Positions 38,572 through 48,320 of a DNA stretch of 63,836 bases are shown one piece after another. Position numbers and translations under genes: made by a program. Numbering within the stretch: position 1 is the stretch's first letter; the number at the start of each line of letters is the position of its first letter. The DNA comes from Candidatus Gastranaerophilales bacterium (GTDB lineage: Bacteria; Cyanobacteriota; Vampirovibrionia; Gastranaerophilales; Gastranaerophilaceae). The notes under the pieces are model-generated. The model had not been told where the DNA came from, ran no database searches, and saw only the letters and a program-made list of their open reading frames with translations. Location: positions 1 through 63,836 of the forward strand of contig CALVEB010000011.1 of assembly GCA_944326465.1 (NCBI GenBank), written 5' to 3'.

Positions 38572-38572
<1 letters not shown>
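38530..38572 (-). terminator. Terminator of tRNA-Arg
   Basis: A 16-bp perfect stem AAATAATAATAGGACA / TGTCCTATTATTATTT with an 11-base loop immediately follows the tRNA 3' end on the minus strand. Confidence 0.75.
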
Positions 38573-38645
<73 letters not shown>

Positions 38646-38847
38646 TTAGGATCCAGAGGGTCTAAACAGACTTTCGGTTTGTGGGGTATCTGTATATTCC
38701 CTCCATAATTCATACTAGCATAAAAATTTTTTATTGCAATATTAATCAAAAATTTTTTATTCTAATCCTATATTCCCTATCTATTTAGCATTTCATCTGC
38801 CTCATAACTCAAGAGGATACAAAAATTGTCTTTCGCTTAACATTACA

Positions 38848-38876
38848 TTTACCCCTTTTTATGTTTAATATATAAT
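38848..38876 (+). promoter_or_regulatory. Promoter of alaS
   Basis: TTTACC (38848-38853), 17 bases, TATAAT (38871-38876), 40 bases before the alaS ATG. No T-box leader is seen. Confidence 0.7.
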
Positions 38877-38916
38877 CTTCTAAGAAGCTAGTTAAAAATA
38901 TAAGGAATAAGATATT

Positions 38917-41514
38917 ATGCTAACCGGAAATGAAATTAGAAATCTATACTTAAACTATTTTAAAGATAAACATCAGCACACAATTGTAGAAAGCTCCAGT
39001 CTTGTACCGGACAACCCGACTGTTCTCTTAACTACAGCCGGCATGTTACAATTCCTGCCGATATTTTTAGGTATCGTCAAATCACCTTATGACCCTGCAC
39101 GCGCAACTTCCTGTCAAAAATGCGCACGCGCAGGCGGTAAAGACAGCGACATCGAAAATGTCGGACGCACCCCGCGTCACCATACTTTCTTTGAAATGCT
39201 CGGAAACTTCTCTTTCGGAGACTATTACAAAAAAGAAATTATTCCGTGGGCATGGGATTTCGTTACAAACGTTCTTAAACTCGACAAAGATCGTCTATGG
39301 ATTACTATCTTTGAAACTGATGATGAAGCTTATGATATCTGGCGCAGTGTCGGTGTTCCGGCTGAACGCATTAAAAGAAAAGGTAAAAAAGACAACTTCT
39401 GGGGCCCTCCGGGGGCATCCGGCTCTTGCGGTCCGTGTTCTGAAATTCACTATGACTTAGGCGAGCAATACAAATGCAACGATCCGCGCGGATGCGGTAT
39501 TGATACATGTGAATGTGACCGTTGGGTTGAGATTTGGAACCTCGTATTTACAGAACTCTATCAGGATGAAGAAGGTAATCAATCACCGCTTGAACATAAA
39601 AACGTTGATACAGGCATGGGGCTTGAACGTATTACCATGGTTTGTCAGGGCGTTGCCTCAACCTTTGAAACAGATCTGTTAAAACCTATTTTAGACAAAG
39701 TTTCTGAAATGAGCGGCGTTCCTTATAAAAAATCAGAAAAGACAGATATCTCCTTGAGAATTATCACTGACCATGCGCGTTGTGTAACTTTCCTCATTTC
39801 AGACGGTGTAATTCCTGGCAATGAAGGCAGAAACTATGTCCTGAGAATGATTTTGCGCCGCGCTCTGCGTCACGGCAAAATTCTTGGCATGGATTTACCG
39901 TTCCTCTACAAGCTCGTTGATGTTGTTGTAGATCTCTATGGTGAAGCTTACCCTGATTTAATCAAAAACAAAGCCAAAATCATTGACACTATCAAAAAAG
40001 AAGAGGAAAGATTTGCAAAAACTCTTGACCGCGGTTACAAAATGCTGGATGAATTTATTGCAGATAAAAAAGATATTGACGGCGAAAGTGCCTTCAAACT
40101 CTATGATACTTTCGGTTTCCCATTTGAATTGACAAAAGAAATTGCGGCAGAAAACAATCTGAATGTTGATGAAGAAGGATTTAAAGCCGCAATGCAGGAA
40201 CAAAAAGACCGCGCAAAAGCCGCAACTCAAAAAATCAGTGTGACAGGTGATATTAAATACGCCAAAATCGAAGAAGAAGTCGGTTCTACTGAATTTGTCG
40301 GCTATACAGATAATGAAACAGACGCAAAAATTCTTGCAACTGTTGAAGGTGACGGATTTGTTGATATTATATTAGACAAAACTCCTTTCTATGCAGAATG
40401 CGGCGGTCAGGTTGGCGACAGCGGTATTATTGAAAACGAAAACCTTAAAGCAGAAGTTTTGACAACATTTAAAGTTAACAATCTGTTTGTTCACCGCTCA
40501 AAAATTATCAACGGAGATATTACAATCGGTGAAAAGGTGAAAGCTCTTATAGATGTTCCAAGACGTGAAGAAATAAGAGTTCACCATACATCTGCTCACC
40601 TTTTGCAAGCCGCTTTAATCAAAGTACTGGGTGATGAAGTACATCAGGCCGGTTCTCAGGTTGAAGAAAACCGTATGCGTTTTGACTTTACCTTCTCACG
40701 CGCAATGACGCCTGAAGAACTTGAAAAAGTCGAAAATATTATGAACAACTGGATTGCAGAAGGTTATGATGTCAAAACAGATGTTATGGACATTGAACAG
40801 GCAAAATTAACCGGTGCAATGGCATTATTTGGTGAAAAATATGACGATGTTGTCAGAGTCGTATCTATAACTGACGGTAAAAATTGTATATCAAAAGAAT
40901 TTTGTGCAGGCACTCATGCAAGAAATATTCGCGATTTGCGTTTAATCAAAATTGTTTCAGAAGGTGCGATTGCGGCTGGAACAAGACGTATTGAGGCGGT
41001 TGTTTCTAAAGCTGCATTTGACTTTATGAATGCAAAAGTTAAAGAAATAGACAAACTTTCTTTGATGTTTAAAACGCATTATGATGAAGTTTTTGAACGC
41101 GTTGAAAAACTTGCTGAAGAAAATAAAGAGTTCCAAAAACAAATTACCCAGTTGAAGGAAGAAAATGCAAGGACAAAATTCGCATCCTTCTTATCTAAAG
41201 CAAAGGATATAGAAGGCGGCAAACTGTTTATAACAAAAATCGAAAACTTTGACGGTGACGCGATTAAGGCCGGTATTGAATACCTTGCTCAAAAATTTGG
41301 CGAAAGCATAATTATACTGGCTTCACCGAGAATGGTTGCGGCTAAAGTTTCAGACAGTTTTGTCAAAAAAGGTATAAATGCAGGTAAAATTGTCGGAGAA
41401 ATAGCGCGTTTTACCGGTGCAAACGGCGGCGGACGTCCGAATTTTGCTCAGGGCGGCGTAAAAGATGCCTCAAAGCTGGATGAAATTTTAATGAAAATTG
41501 AAGACGAAATATAG
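38917..41514 (+). CDS. alaS: Alanyl-tRNA synthetase
   Basis: This 865-residue enzyme charges tRNA-Ala with alanine in the cytoplasm. The class II catalytic core is at residues 1-240: TTAGMLQFLPIFLG, RATSCQKCARAGGKDSDIEN, RHHTFFEMLGNFSFGDYYK and GPPGASGSCGPCSEIHYD. The editing domain has the Zn-binding HHTSAHLLQAAL and CAGTH motifs, and the C-Ala domain at the end has GGGRPNFAQGG. The length is normal. AAGGAATAAG precedes the ATG. It is followed by a strong terminator. Confidence 0.98.
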   Translation: MLTGNEIRNLYLNYFKDKHQHTIVESSSLVPDNPTVLLTTAGMLQFLPIFLGIVKSPYDPARATSCQKCARAGGKDSDIENVGRTPRHHTFFEMLGNFSFGDYYKKEIIPWAWDFVTNVLKLDKDRLWITIFETDDEAYDIWRSVGVPAERIKRKGKKDNFWGPPGASGSCGPCSEIHYDLGEQYKCNDPRGCGIDTCECDRWVEIWNLVFTELYQDEEGNQSPLEHKNVDTGMGLERITMVCQGVASTFETDLLKPILDKVSEMSGVPYKKSEKTDISLRIITDHARCVTFLISDGVIPGNEGRNYVLRMILRRALRHGKILGMDLPFLYKLVDVVVDLYGEAYPDLIKNKAKIIDTIKKEEERFAKTLDRGYKMLDEFIADKKDIDGESAFKLYDTFGFPFELTKEIAAENNLNVDEEGFKAAMQEQKDRAKAATQKISVTGDIKYAKIEEEVGSTEFVGYTDNETDAKILATVEGDGFVDIILDKTPFYAECGGQVGDSGIIENENLKAEVLTTFKVNNLFVHRSKIINGDITIGEKVKALIDVPRREEIRVHHTSAHLLQAALIKVLGDEVHQAGSQVEENRMRFDFTFSRAMTPEELEKVENIMNNWIAEGYDVKTDVMDIEQAKLTGAMALFGEKYDDVVRVVSITDGKNCISKEFCAGTHARNIRDLRLIKIVSEGAIAAGTRRIEAVVSKAAFDFMNAKVKEIDKLSLMFKTHYDEVFERVEKLAEENKEFQKQITQLKEENARTKFASFLSKAKDIEGGKLFITKIENFDGDAIKAGIEYLAQKFGESIIILASPRMVAAKVSDSFVKKGINAGKIVGEIARFTGANGGGRPNFAQGGVKDASKLDEILMKIEDEI

Positions 41515-41522
41515 TGAGGGAC

Positions 41523-41550
41523 GCGGGATGTATTCATCCCGCTTTTTTTT
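41523..41550 (+). terminator. Terminator of alaS
   Basis: GCGGGATG, loop TATT, CATCCCGC, then eight T. Confidence 0.93.
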
Positions 41551-41588
41551 GATTAGGATAACAGATATTTTTATAGTAAGATAAATCT

Positions 41589-42980
41589 ATGATAAAAAAT
41601 ATAATTAATTTATCTATAGAAAAAATTTTTGTATTATTGGCTATATTGTTCGGGATATTGTATGTCTTTATTTTGCCGCCTTTTCAATCTGTGGATGAGG
41701 GTATGCATTTTTTCAGAACTTATCAGATATCAGAAGGTCATTTGACCGCGAAAAAAATTGACGGCAAAGTCGGGGATGAAATACCCTCATCATTGTCAGA
41801 TTTTTATGATAAATACGTACCTTTTATAAAAAATATTGATAAAAAGACTAATCTTTCAGAGATGAAAAGTAATTTTCAATTGCAGGTTGAAGAGGATAGA
41901 CGGGAATTTACACAGTTTACAAATACAGCGCTTTATTCGCCTGTTTATTATATAAGCCAGATTACCGGAGTTATTGCAGGTAAAGTTGCAAAACTTTCGC
42001 TTGGCGGAATTTATTATCTGGGACGCTTGAGTAATTTAATTGCATATTGCCTGCTTGTATTTTTTGCGCTCAGGATTACACCGTTTTTTAAATGCCCGAT
42101 GTTCTTACTTGCACTGATGCCAATGTCGTTGTCGCTTGCGGGGTCATATACCTGCGATGTTGCGGTTTTAGGCCTGAATTTTTTATGGATGGCTGTGATT
42201 TTAAAAACCATGACGCTGCCACAAACCGTAAAATTTACAAATAAATGGATAATAATGCTTGCGATTCTCGGACTTTTGATTGCGCTGTCAAAATCTTATA
42301 TTTTGCTGTTACCGCTAATATTTTTGCTGCCGCCAAAACTTTTTAATAGCCGGCGTGATTATTTTATTTCTGTATTCGGGATACTGGCAGTTGCGTTTGC
42401 CGGACTTGCATTCTGGTCTTTTTGCATAAAAGGGTTAAGTCTTGATATGAATGACAGTTTTGCAAACTCTGCAATGCAAATTGAATTTATAAAGACACAT
42501 CCGCTTGCCTATATTCTTGTGCTTATCAAGACATTTTTTGTAAAGACGCCGCGGCTGTTGATTACTATGATCGGAGTTCTGGGCTGGCAGGACACAAAAC
42601 TTGACTGGATAACTTATATTATGTATCCTGTTTTGATGTATTTTGCGGTGCGCGCTGATAATTACAATTTTGAACTGACAAAGTGGCAAAAGGTATTAAT
42701 CTGGGTGGTACTTGTTACAGGAACCGTAATCACATATACAAGTCTTTATATAATGTGGTCGCCTGTTGGTAACAGTGTAGTGCTCGGGTTAAACGGAAAA
42801 TATTTTATTCCGATGATGCTGCCGCTGTGTTTGATTTTCAAAAATTCCGTTGCAAAATATGATTATGAAAAGGTTAAATTCTCAATAATAATAGCTGTAA
42901 TATTGATTCTTGCATCAAGCGAGATGTCATTATTGCACAGATTTTATAACATAACACCGCAACTGTATTACAAAATATAA
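41589..42980 (+). CDS. DUF2142-family polytopic membrane protein
   Basis: This 463-residue protein has about 10-11 predicted membrane segments. After the first segment it has FILPPFQSVDEGMHFFRTYQISEGH, a motif typical of DUF2142 proteins, which resemble membrane glycosyltransferases of the GT-C type (acidic residues in the first external loop). A large outer loop (about 55-125) follows. It may act on cell-surface polysaccharide or lipid-linked sugars; this is inference. It lies between alaS and dut and is separated from dut by only 19 bases, so co-transcription is likely. Confidence 0.82.
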   Translation: MIKNIINLSIEKIFVLLAILFGILYVFILPPFQSVDEGMHFFRTYQISEGHLTAKKIDGKVGDEIPSSLSDFYDKYVPFIKNIDKKTNLSEMKSNFQLQVEEDRREFTQFTNTALYSPVYYISQITGVIAGKVAKLSLGGIYYLGRLSNLIAYCLLVFFALRITPFFKCPMFLLALMPMSLSLAGSYTCDVAVLGLNFLWMAVILKTMTLPQTVKFTNKWIIMLAILGLLIALSKSYILLLPLIFLLPPKLFNSRRDYFISVFGILAVAFAGLAFWSFCIKGLSLDMNDSFANSAMQIEFIKTHPLAYILVLIKTFFVKTPRLLITMIGVLGWQDTKLDWITYIMYPVLMYFAVRADNYNFELTKWQKVLIWVVLVTGTVITYTSLYIMWSPVGNSVVLGLNGKYFIPMMLPLCLIFKNSVAKYDYEKVKFSIIIAVILILASSEMSLLHRFYNITPQLYYKI

Positions 42981-42999
42981 AAACTAAGGAGAAAAAAAT

Positions 43000-43437
43000 A
43001 TGACAGTATTAAAGATTGAAAGACTTCCGCATAACCGTTTTGTTCCTGAATACAAGACAGAAGGGGCAGCGGGCATGGATTTATGCGCGGCAATAGCAGA
43101 ACCTGTTACATTGCAGCCTTTGGAGCGTAAACTTATTCCGACGGGGTTAAAAATAGAACTTGAACATGGATATGAAGCACAGGTGCGTCCGCGTTCGGGT
43201 TTATCTATAAAACACGGAATAACATTGATTAATTGCGTTGGAACGATTGATGAGGATTACAGAGGGGAAGTCTGCGTCCCTGTGGTTAATCTGTCAAACG
43301 AAGCGTATACAATCCAGCCGGATGAACGCATAGCGCAAATGGTAATTGCGCGTGTTGAACAGGCGGAAATAAAAGTTGCAGTAGAATTAACAGCAACCGC
43401 GCGCGGCGAAGGCGGCTTTGGCTCAACAGGAAAATAA
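43000..43437 (+). CDS. dut: dUTP diphosphatase
   Basis: This 145-residue protein hydrolyses dUTP to dUMP, keeping uracil out of DNA and feeding dTMP synthesis. All five trimeric dUTPase motifs are visible: AAGMDLCAA (25-33), RPRSGLSIKHGI (about 64-75), NCVGTIDEDYRGEV (about 79-92), DERIAQMVIARV (about 107-118) and the C-terminal RGEGGFGSTGK. Length and order are typical. AAGGAGA lies before the ATG. Confidence 0.97.
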   Translation: MTVLKIERLPHNRFVPEYKTEGAAGMDLCAAIAEPVTLQPLERKLIPTGLKIELEHGYEAQVRPRSGLSIKHGITLINCVGTIDEDYRGEVCVPVVNLSNEAYTIQPDERIAQMVIARVEQAEIKVAVELTATARGEGGFGSTGK

Positions 43438-43482
43438 AATCCAACAACCCGCAGTTGTTATTTGCGAGCAGTTAAACCGATA

Positions 43483-44307
43483 TTAATCTTGTGGCAATAC
43501 ATATTTTAACCCTTTAATCGCTAAAGCAATATACTCATGCCGCGGTAAACTCCATAAAAATGGTTTTAACAAAAGTGCTCTGAAAATTACTTGTGTAACA
43601 TTTTCAACATGAAATTTTTTAGGCAATTGTTGAATAATCAGCTTTATAGTTTCTACACTTTGATTAGATGCTCTTAAATTTAATTCCAGCATTTCTTTAG
43701 GTTTCAAACCATAAAATAGACCTGCAATTACTTCACAATCATCGTCTGTTAAAGTTTCAAGAGATTTATATTTATTTTCTTTTACCCACTTATAAAGTAG
43801 CGGATAAGTATATATAATTTCTTCCATATTGTATCTAAATTGTTCTTGGAATAATCCCGACACAATGTTATAAACTAAAACATAATATATTTGCTTTGTT
43901 TTCATAAATAGTTCAGAAAGGTAATCTATATCCATGGAAACTGTTGAATTTATACTATATCTGGCTATATCAGTAAGCAGATACATATTATATTCTTGAT
44001 ATTCGTTATTTTGTTCTAAGTCTTTCAGAAATTGTCTGTAGACTTGATCGTACGAACTTTTATCCTTACAATATACTAATTTATCAAAAGCATTACGCAT
44101 TATCTGCGGTAATTTTTCAAAATGAGAGATAAGTACTGGTATAAAAGTAAAATTTTTATAGGCAATTTGGTCTATTTGTTTCTGAAGTTCTGCTTCAGAA
44201 ATGTCAATATCATGTTTTTCAAGATCTAAAATCCATTTCATAATTTTAATCTTTTTCAGCTTTAACTGAAGATTATTTGATTTCGCAATTTGCAGAATTA
44301 AAGACAT
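43483..44307 (-). CDS. Unknown protein with possible C-terminal LuxR-like HTH
   Basis: This 274-residue helical protein has no signal peptide. Residues about 205-255 (DDDCEVIAGLFYGLKPKEML then SVETIKLIIQQLPKKFHVEN then TQVIFRALLLKPF) resemble a LuxR/GerE-type HTH: GL-x-x-KE, then V-x-T-x-K, then V-x-N-x-TQ. The N-terminal 200 residues would be a sensing part of unknown type. It is transcribed away from the XRE gene at 44482, with a 175-base AT-rich region between them. The HTH call is by pattern only. Confidence 0.65.
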   Translation of the reverse strand: MSLILQIAKSNNLQLKLKKIKIMKWILDLEKHDIDISEAELQKQIDQIAYKNFTFIPVLISHFEKLPQIMRNAFDKLVYCKDKSSYDQVYRQFLKDLEQNNEYQEYNMYLLTDIARYSINSTVSMDIDYLSELFMKTKQIYYVLVYNIVSGLFQEQFRYNMEEIIYTYPLLYKWVKENKYKSLETLTDDDCEVIAGLFYGLKPKEMLELNLRASNQSVETIKLIIQQLPKKFHVENVTQVIFRALLLKPFLWSLPRHEYIALAIKGLKYVLPQD

Positions 44308-44481
44308 GCATTCCTCCTATTTATTTTGAAATATACAAATATTATATCTTTATATTTCAATAATAGACTTTTAACACAATTATTCAATTACCCATAAGTC
44401 TATATTATCTACAAATAGTAGATGTTTTAAATCTTCATATAGTCAATAGAATAAGTCCTTGTTTCAAGTTAACCTTAAATT

Positions 44482-44835
44482 ATGACTTTAAGCAAGCTAT
44501 TTGGTAGAAAATTAAAAGAGATAAGAGAAAGCAAAGGCTTGACGCAACAAGAACTTGCAGAGTTATGTGATATGCAAACAAACTCCATCGGAATGATTGA
44601 AATAGGTCAACGCGCCGCGTCTTTTGCTACGGTAGAAATATTGGCAGACAAATTAGGTGTAGATTATGACGAATTGTTTAACTTTAAAGAACAATACAGT
44701 ATGGAACGCTCCGATGACAAGCTTATTTCTGACCTGTATAAAGAAGTTAAAAATTTTGATAACAATATGTTGAAATATATGGTTAGCCACGCTAAAAGTA
44801 TACGGAATCTTGTCAAGAAAGAAGTACAAGGATAG
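44482..44835 (+). CDS. XRE-family regulator
   Basis: This 117-residue protein has an HTH at residues 5-62: FGRKLKEIRESKGLTQQELA, ELCDMQTNSIGMIEIGQR, then a helix pair ending KLGVDYDELF. The C-terminal 50 residues are a helical tail. It is the first of three XRE genes within 1.1 kb and is convergent with the second, 4 bases apart. Confidence 0.87.
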   Translation: MTLSKLFGRKLKEIRESKGLTQQELAELCDMQTNSIGMIEIGQRAASFATVEILADKLGVDYDELFNFKEQYSMERSDDKLISDLYKEVKNFDNNMLKYMVSHAKSIRNLVKKEVQG

Positions 44836-44839
44836 TTAG

Positions 44840-45196
44840 TTAAAGTTCATTTTTGAAGCAATCGATTAATTTAAAAGCAATTTTTCTCTGTTCATAAGAA
44901 AGTCCTTTAAAAGCTTCAGAAGCCATAAATAAAAGTTCCTTATCTTCAATGTTGTAAATCTTGTCATCAAATGTAAACATGTAGGCCAGAGGGATATTTA
45001 ATTCTTGTGCTATTTTAAGCATTACAATGAAAGAGGGATTATTAATACCTGTTTCTATGCAGGATAATGTTTGAGCATTTATTCCTATAGACTTAGCAAA
45101 TTCTTTTTGCGAAAGCCCCTTTGCCTTGCGGTATTTTGCAATATTTTCCCCTATTTTTCTTTTGTAATACCCAATAGTAGTTTGTGTGTTATCCAT
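44840..45196 (-). CDS. XRE-family regulator
   Basis: The product is 118 residues from the ATG at 45196, chosen because it overlaps the upstream stop (ATGGATAA) and so is coupled. The HTH covers about residues 14-70: IGENIAKYRKAKGLSQKEFA, KSIGINAQTLSCIETGINNPS, then LKIAQELNIPLAYMF. A helical tail follows. An upstream start at 45214 is possible. Confidence 0.85.
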   Translation of the reverse strand: MDNTQTTIGYYKRKIGENIAKYRKAKGLSQKEFAKSIGINAQTLSCIETGINNPSFIVMLKIAQELNIPLAYMFTFDDKIYNIEDKELLFMASEAFKGLSYEQRKIAFKLIDCFKNEL

Positions 45197-45539
45197 TATA
45201 TTTACTGTCAACAAGGTTAATTAATTCATAGTAAAAATCTATCTTGTCTTTACCGCCGGAACTCAACTTATCTATAACATCACTTATTTTTCCGGCATCA
45301 GTGTTCACAGAATTCTCAAAATCAAAAAACGATTTTGGAGAAAGTTTGAACTCGTTACAGAGTTTGCATAATGTGGACGCAGAAAGAAATGCATGCCCGT
45401 TTTCAATCTTGCTCAAAGTTCTTACCTTAATTTGTAATTTTTCAGCAAGCGCTTCTTGAGATAGTTTCTTAGCTTTACGTCTTGCTACAATTAACTTTCC
45501 AATTTGCTGCTTTAACTCTGCTTCTTCAATTCGTTTCAT
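45189..45539 (-). CDS. XRE-family regulator
   Basis: This 116-residue protein has an HTH at residues 9-68: IGKLIVARRKAKKLSQEALA, EKLQIKVRTLSKIENGHAF, then LCNEFKLSPKSFFDF. The C-terminal tail has KISDVIDKLSSGGKDKIDFY. It forms a two-gene operon with the next XRE gene. The two proteins are related to each other but not close copies. Confidence 0.85.
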   Translation of the reverse strand: MKRIEEAELKQQIGKLIVARRKAKKLSQEALAEKLQIKVRTLSKIENGHAFLSASTLCKLCNEFKLSPKSFFDFENSVNTDAGKISDVIDKLSSGGKDKIDFYYELINLVDSKYNG

Positions 45540-45704
45540 ATTTTGATACTAAGTTATGAGCACAATTAATTCTACTCCTGTTTAGGGTGGGTAAAAAGAG
45601 GAATTATAAATTCTTGTCTCATAGTAAATAATGACAGAAATGTTGTTAATAGTAAACTGCTTTATACATCACAGTGTTTCGCGAAATAAGTTTTCAATTT
45701 TTTG

Positions 45705-45713
45705 TGATATAAT
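45705..45713 (+). promoter_or_regulatory. Extended -10 promoter of PC4-like/priA operon
   Basis: TGATATAAT is an extended -10 element, with no good -35. A 10-bp palindrome TTTCGCGAAA lies 19 bases upstream (45677-45686) and could be an operator. Confidence 0.55.
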
Positions 45714-45751
45714 AGTTCAGTAGAATATTAATATGAAGGAGAGAATTAATT

Positions 45752-45988
45752 ATGGCAGATGCAAAAATTTTAGCAACTATTGCAAGAACACCAACAGAAC
45801 AATTACAAATTTCTGTTAGCGAATACAAAGGTAAAAGCTATTTAAATATGAGAATTTTCTATACAACCGATGATGGCGCAAGCTGGATACCGACTAAAAA
45901 AGGCGTTACTTTTACTCCTGATCAGTTGGATTTGTTGTCAGAAGCTATAGAAGATGCAAAAAAAGAATTTATGGCTGAGGCTGAATAG
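45752..45988 (+). CDS. PC4/Sub1-like ssDNA-binding protein
   Basis: This 78-residue protein matches the bacterial PC4 (transcriptional coactivator p15) fold: LQISVSEYKGKSYLNMRIFY, then SWIPTKKGVTFTPDQLDLLSEAIEDA. These small proteins bind single-stranded DNA as dimers. GAAGGAGAG lies before the ATG. Its stop overlaps the GTG start of priA by one base, so the two are coupled, which fits a role in replication or repair. Confidence 0.88.
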   Translation: MADAKILATIARTPTEQLQISVSEYKGKSYLNMRIFYTTDDGASWIPTKKGVTFTPDQLDLLSEAIEDAKKEFMAEAE

Positions 45989-48204
45989 TGAAATATGCAT
46001 TAGCCCTTGTAAATATCAAAGGTCTCGGTGTAAAGACTTTTAGCTATCTTATTCCAGAAAATATGAAAGATAAAATTCAAATCGGTCAGGCTATCCTCGT
46101 ACCGTTTGGACGACAAGGGCTTATTAATGCTTTTTGTGTCGGTTTTTCAGATTATCTTCCCGATAATATCAGGGCAAAAAAAATTAATAAAATATTGGAC
46201 GAAAATCCGCTTTTCTCTATAGAATATTTAAAGCTTTTGGAGTGGGTCGCTAATTATTACTGCACAGATCTCGTAACTGTTTTGAATACGGCAATACCGT
46301 TAAAACTAATCGAAAAAAATGCAAAAACCGAACAGTCCATTGAATTTGTAACATTTGACGGCGCGACTAAAAGACAAATTCAAGTACTGGAAATCCTTAA
46401 AAATACAGGGAAATGTCCGCTTATTGTATTTGAAAAAATGGCCAAAACAACAAGGGCAACTATCAAAAAACTTGAAATCTTAGGCTGTATTCGGCTTACA
46501 AATGAGGATATATACAGAAACCCGCTGGATATTTTACGAATTTCAGAGCGTCAGCCTTTGTTTGAACTTTCCGGCGATCAGCAAAAGGTTTATGAAGGGA
46601 TAAAGAAAAAAATATCTGTCCCTGCGCAACACCCGATTAATAAAGAAATCCTTCTCCACGGTGTCACGGCTTCCGGCAAGACAGAAGTTTATTTCAAGCT
46701 TATTGACGACACGATAAAGTCCGGCCAAAATGTTCTCTTTCTCGCTCCGGAAATAGCACTTGCTTCTCAATTAACAAGACGATTGGCCGGAAAGTTTGGT
46801 ACGGAAGATGTAGCAATCTGGCACAGCAGCATATCAGAAGGTGAAAGATATGATGTATGGCAAAAACTTTATCGCAATGAAATTAAAATACTTGCCGGCG
46901 CACGTTCGGCAGTTTTTGCCCCGCTTAAAAATATAGGGCTTATTATAATAGATGAAGAACACGAAAGTGCATATAAACAAACAAATCCTGCTCCACGCTA
47001 TGATGCACGTGTTGTAGCAAGAAAACTTGCCGAATTTTATAATTGTCCGCTGATTTTAGGTTCTGCAACACCGGATATATCTTCTTACTACAGAGCGGTA
47101 AACAGCGGTAATCTTTTTGAGATGAAAAAACGATATAATGATGCTAAAATTCCGCCTGTTACGGTTATTAATATGCAGGAGCACGGACGTGCAGCATATC
47201 GTAATATTATTTCAAAACCCTTACAGACAGCAATAACTGAAACCGTTAGTGCGGGGCAGCAGGTGATTCTTTTGATAAATCGCCGCGGATTTTCGACATT
47301 TACACAGTGTCAGGCATGCGGGCACGTAATTGAATGTCCGAACTGTGCCATCCCTATGATATGGCATGCTAAAGACAGGGTATTGAAATGCCACTACTGC
47401 AATCATATAGAACCTTTCCCTGATTTTTGTCCTGAATGTCATTCAGATGCCCTAAAAACAAGCGGGACAGGCACTCAAAAAATAGAAATGCTGATAAAAG
47501 AATTATATCCTGACTATAAAGTGGAACGTGTCGACAGTGATGTTATGGTAAGAAAAGGTGAGCACGTAAGACTTTTGGAACGGTTTCAAAAAGGGGATAT
47601 TGATATTCTTGTCGGAACTCAAATGATTGCCAAAGGGTTGGATAATCCGAATGTAACCCTTGTTGGTGTAATTTCTGCCGATGCAAGTTTCAATCTGCCG
47701 GATTTTAGAGCGTCTGAGCGCGGTTTTCAATTATTAACGCAGGTTGCGGGCAGAGCAGGCCGCGGCGCATTTGCCGGAAATGTTTTCTTCCAAACCTATA
47801 ACCCTGATTTTTATGCTCTGGAAAGTGCGAAGTCCCAAAATTACGGTGAATTTTATAATACTGAAATTGTTGCGCGGGAAGAATTTGATTATCCGCCGTT
47901 CAGCCAGATTATCCGGTTGATATTAAGTGCTGAAAATAATTTTCGTGCAGAAAAATCCGCGCAGGAAATTGCGTTGAGGCTTTGCACAATGATAGAAAAA
48001 TACGGTATTTCCGAACGCTTAGAAGTTTTAGGCCCTACGCCCTGTGTAATTGAGCGAATAAACAGTATGTACAGATTCCAAATTTTAATAAAAAACAAGC
48101 TGGATGAAAAAGGACATAATTTTATATCAAGCTTCCTGAACAAAATAACAATGCCTAAAGACATAAAACTCTCCATTGATGTCGACCCCTTAGATATTTT
48201 GTAA
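45988..48204 (+). CDS. priA: Primosomal protein N' (PriA helicase)
   Basis: This 738-residue replication-restart helicase has a GTG start. Helicase motifs: GVTASGKTEVYFKLID (about 226-241), LAPEIALASQLTRR, ARSAVFAPL, IIDEEHESAYKQ, LGSATPDISS, and GTQMIAKGLD and QVAGRAGRGAFAGNVFFQTY. Eight Zn-binding Cys are in CQACGHVIECPNC and CHYCNHIEPFPDFCPEC. The length is normal. It is coupled to the upstream PC4-like gene. Confidence 0.97.
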   Translation: MKYALALVNIKGLGVKTFSYLIPENMKDKIQIGQAILVPFGRQGLINAFCVGFSDYLPDNIRAKKINKILDENPLFSIEYLKLLEWVANYYCTDLVTVLNTAIPLKLIEKNAKTEQSIEFVTFDGATKRQIQVLEILKNTGKCPLIVFEKMAKTTRATIKKLEILGCIRLTNEDIYRNPLDILRISERQPLFELSGDQQKVYEGIKKKISVPAQHPINKEILLHGVTASGKTEVYFKLIDDTIKSGQNVLFLAPEIALASQLTRRLAGKFGTEDVAIWHSSISEGERYDVWQKLYRNEIKILAGARSAVFAPLKNIGLIIIDEEHESAYKQTNPAPRYDARVVARKLAEFYNCPLILGSATPDISSYYRAVNSGNLFEMKKRYNDAKIPPVTVINMQEHGRAAYRNIISKPLQTAITETVSAGQQVILLINRRGFSTFTQCQACGHVIECPNCAIPMIWHAKDRVLKCHYCNHIEPFPDFCPECHSDALKTSGTGTQKIEMLIKELYPDYKVERVDSDVMVRKGEHVRLLERFQKGDIDILVGTQMIAKGLDNPNVTLVGVISADASFNLPDFRASERGFQLLTQVAGRAGRGAFAGNVFFQTYNPDFYALESAKSQNYGEFYNTEIVAREEFDYPPFSQIIRLILSAENNFRAEKSAQEIALRLCTMIEKYGISERLEVLGPTPCVIERINSMYRFQILIKNKLDEKGHNFISSFLNKITMPKDIKLSIDVDPLDIL

Positions 48205-48320
48205 GTAACGATGAGAGGGCAATAGCATTTTTATAATAAACTCTTACTTTTCTGTACTGCGATAAAGTTTATTGTTGCGGAAGATTGCACTACAATTATT
48301 TTTAAATGCTGCTGGTATTG

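Noticed and set aside
38646-38916. T-box riboswitch before alaS
   Set aside because: No specifier loop, T-box sequence or antiterminator was seen; a plain promoter is present.
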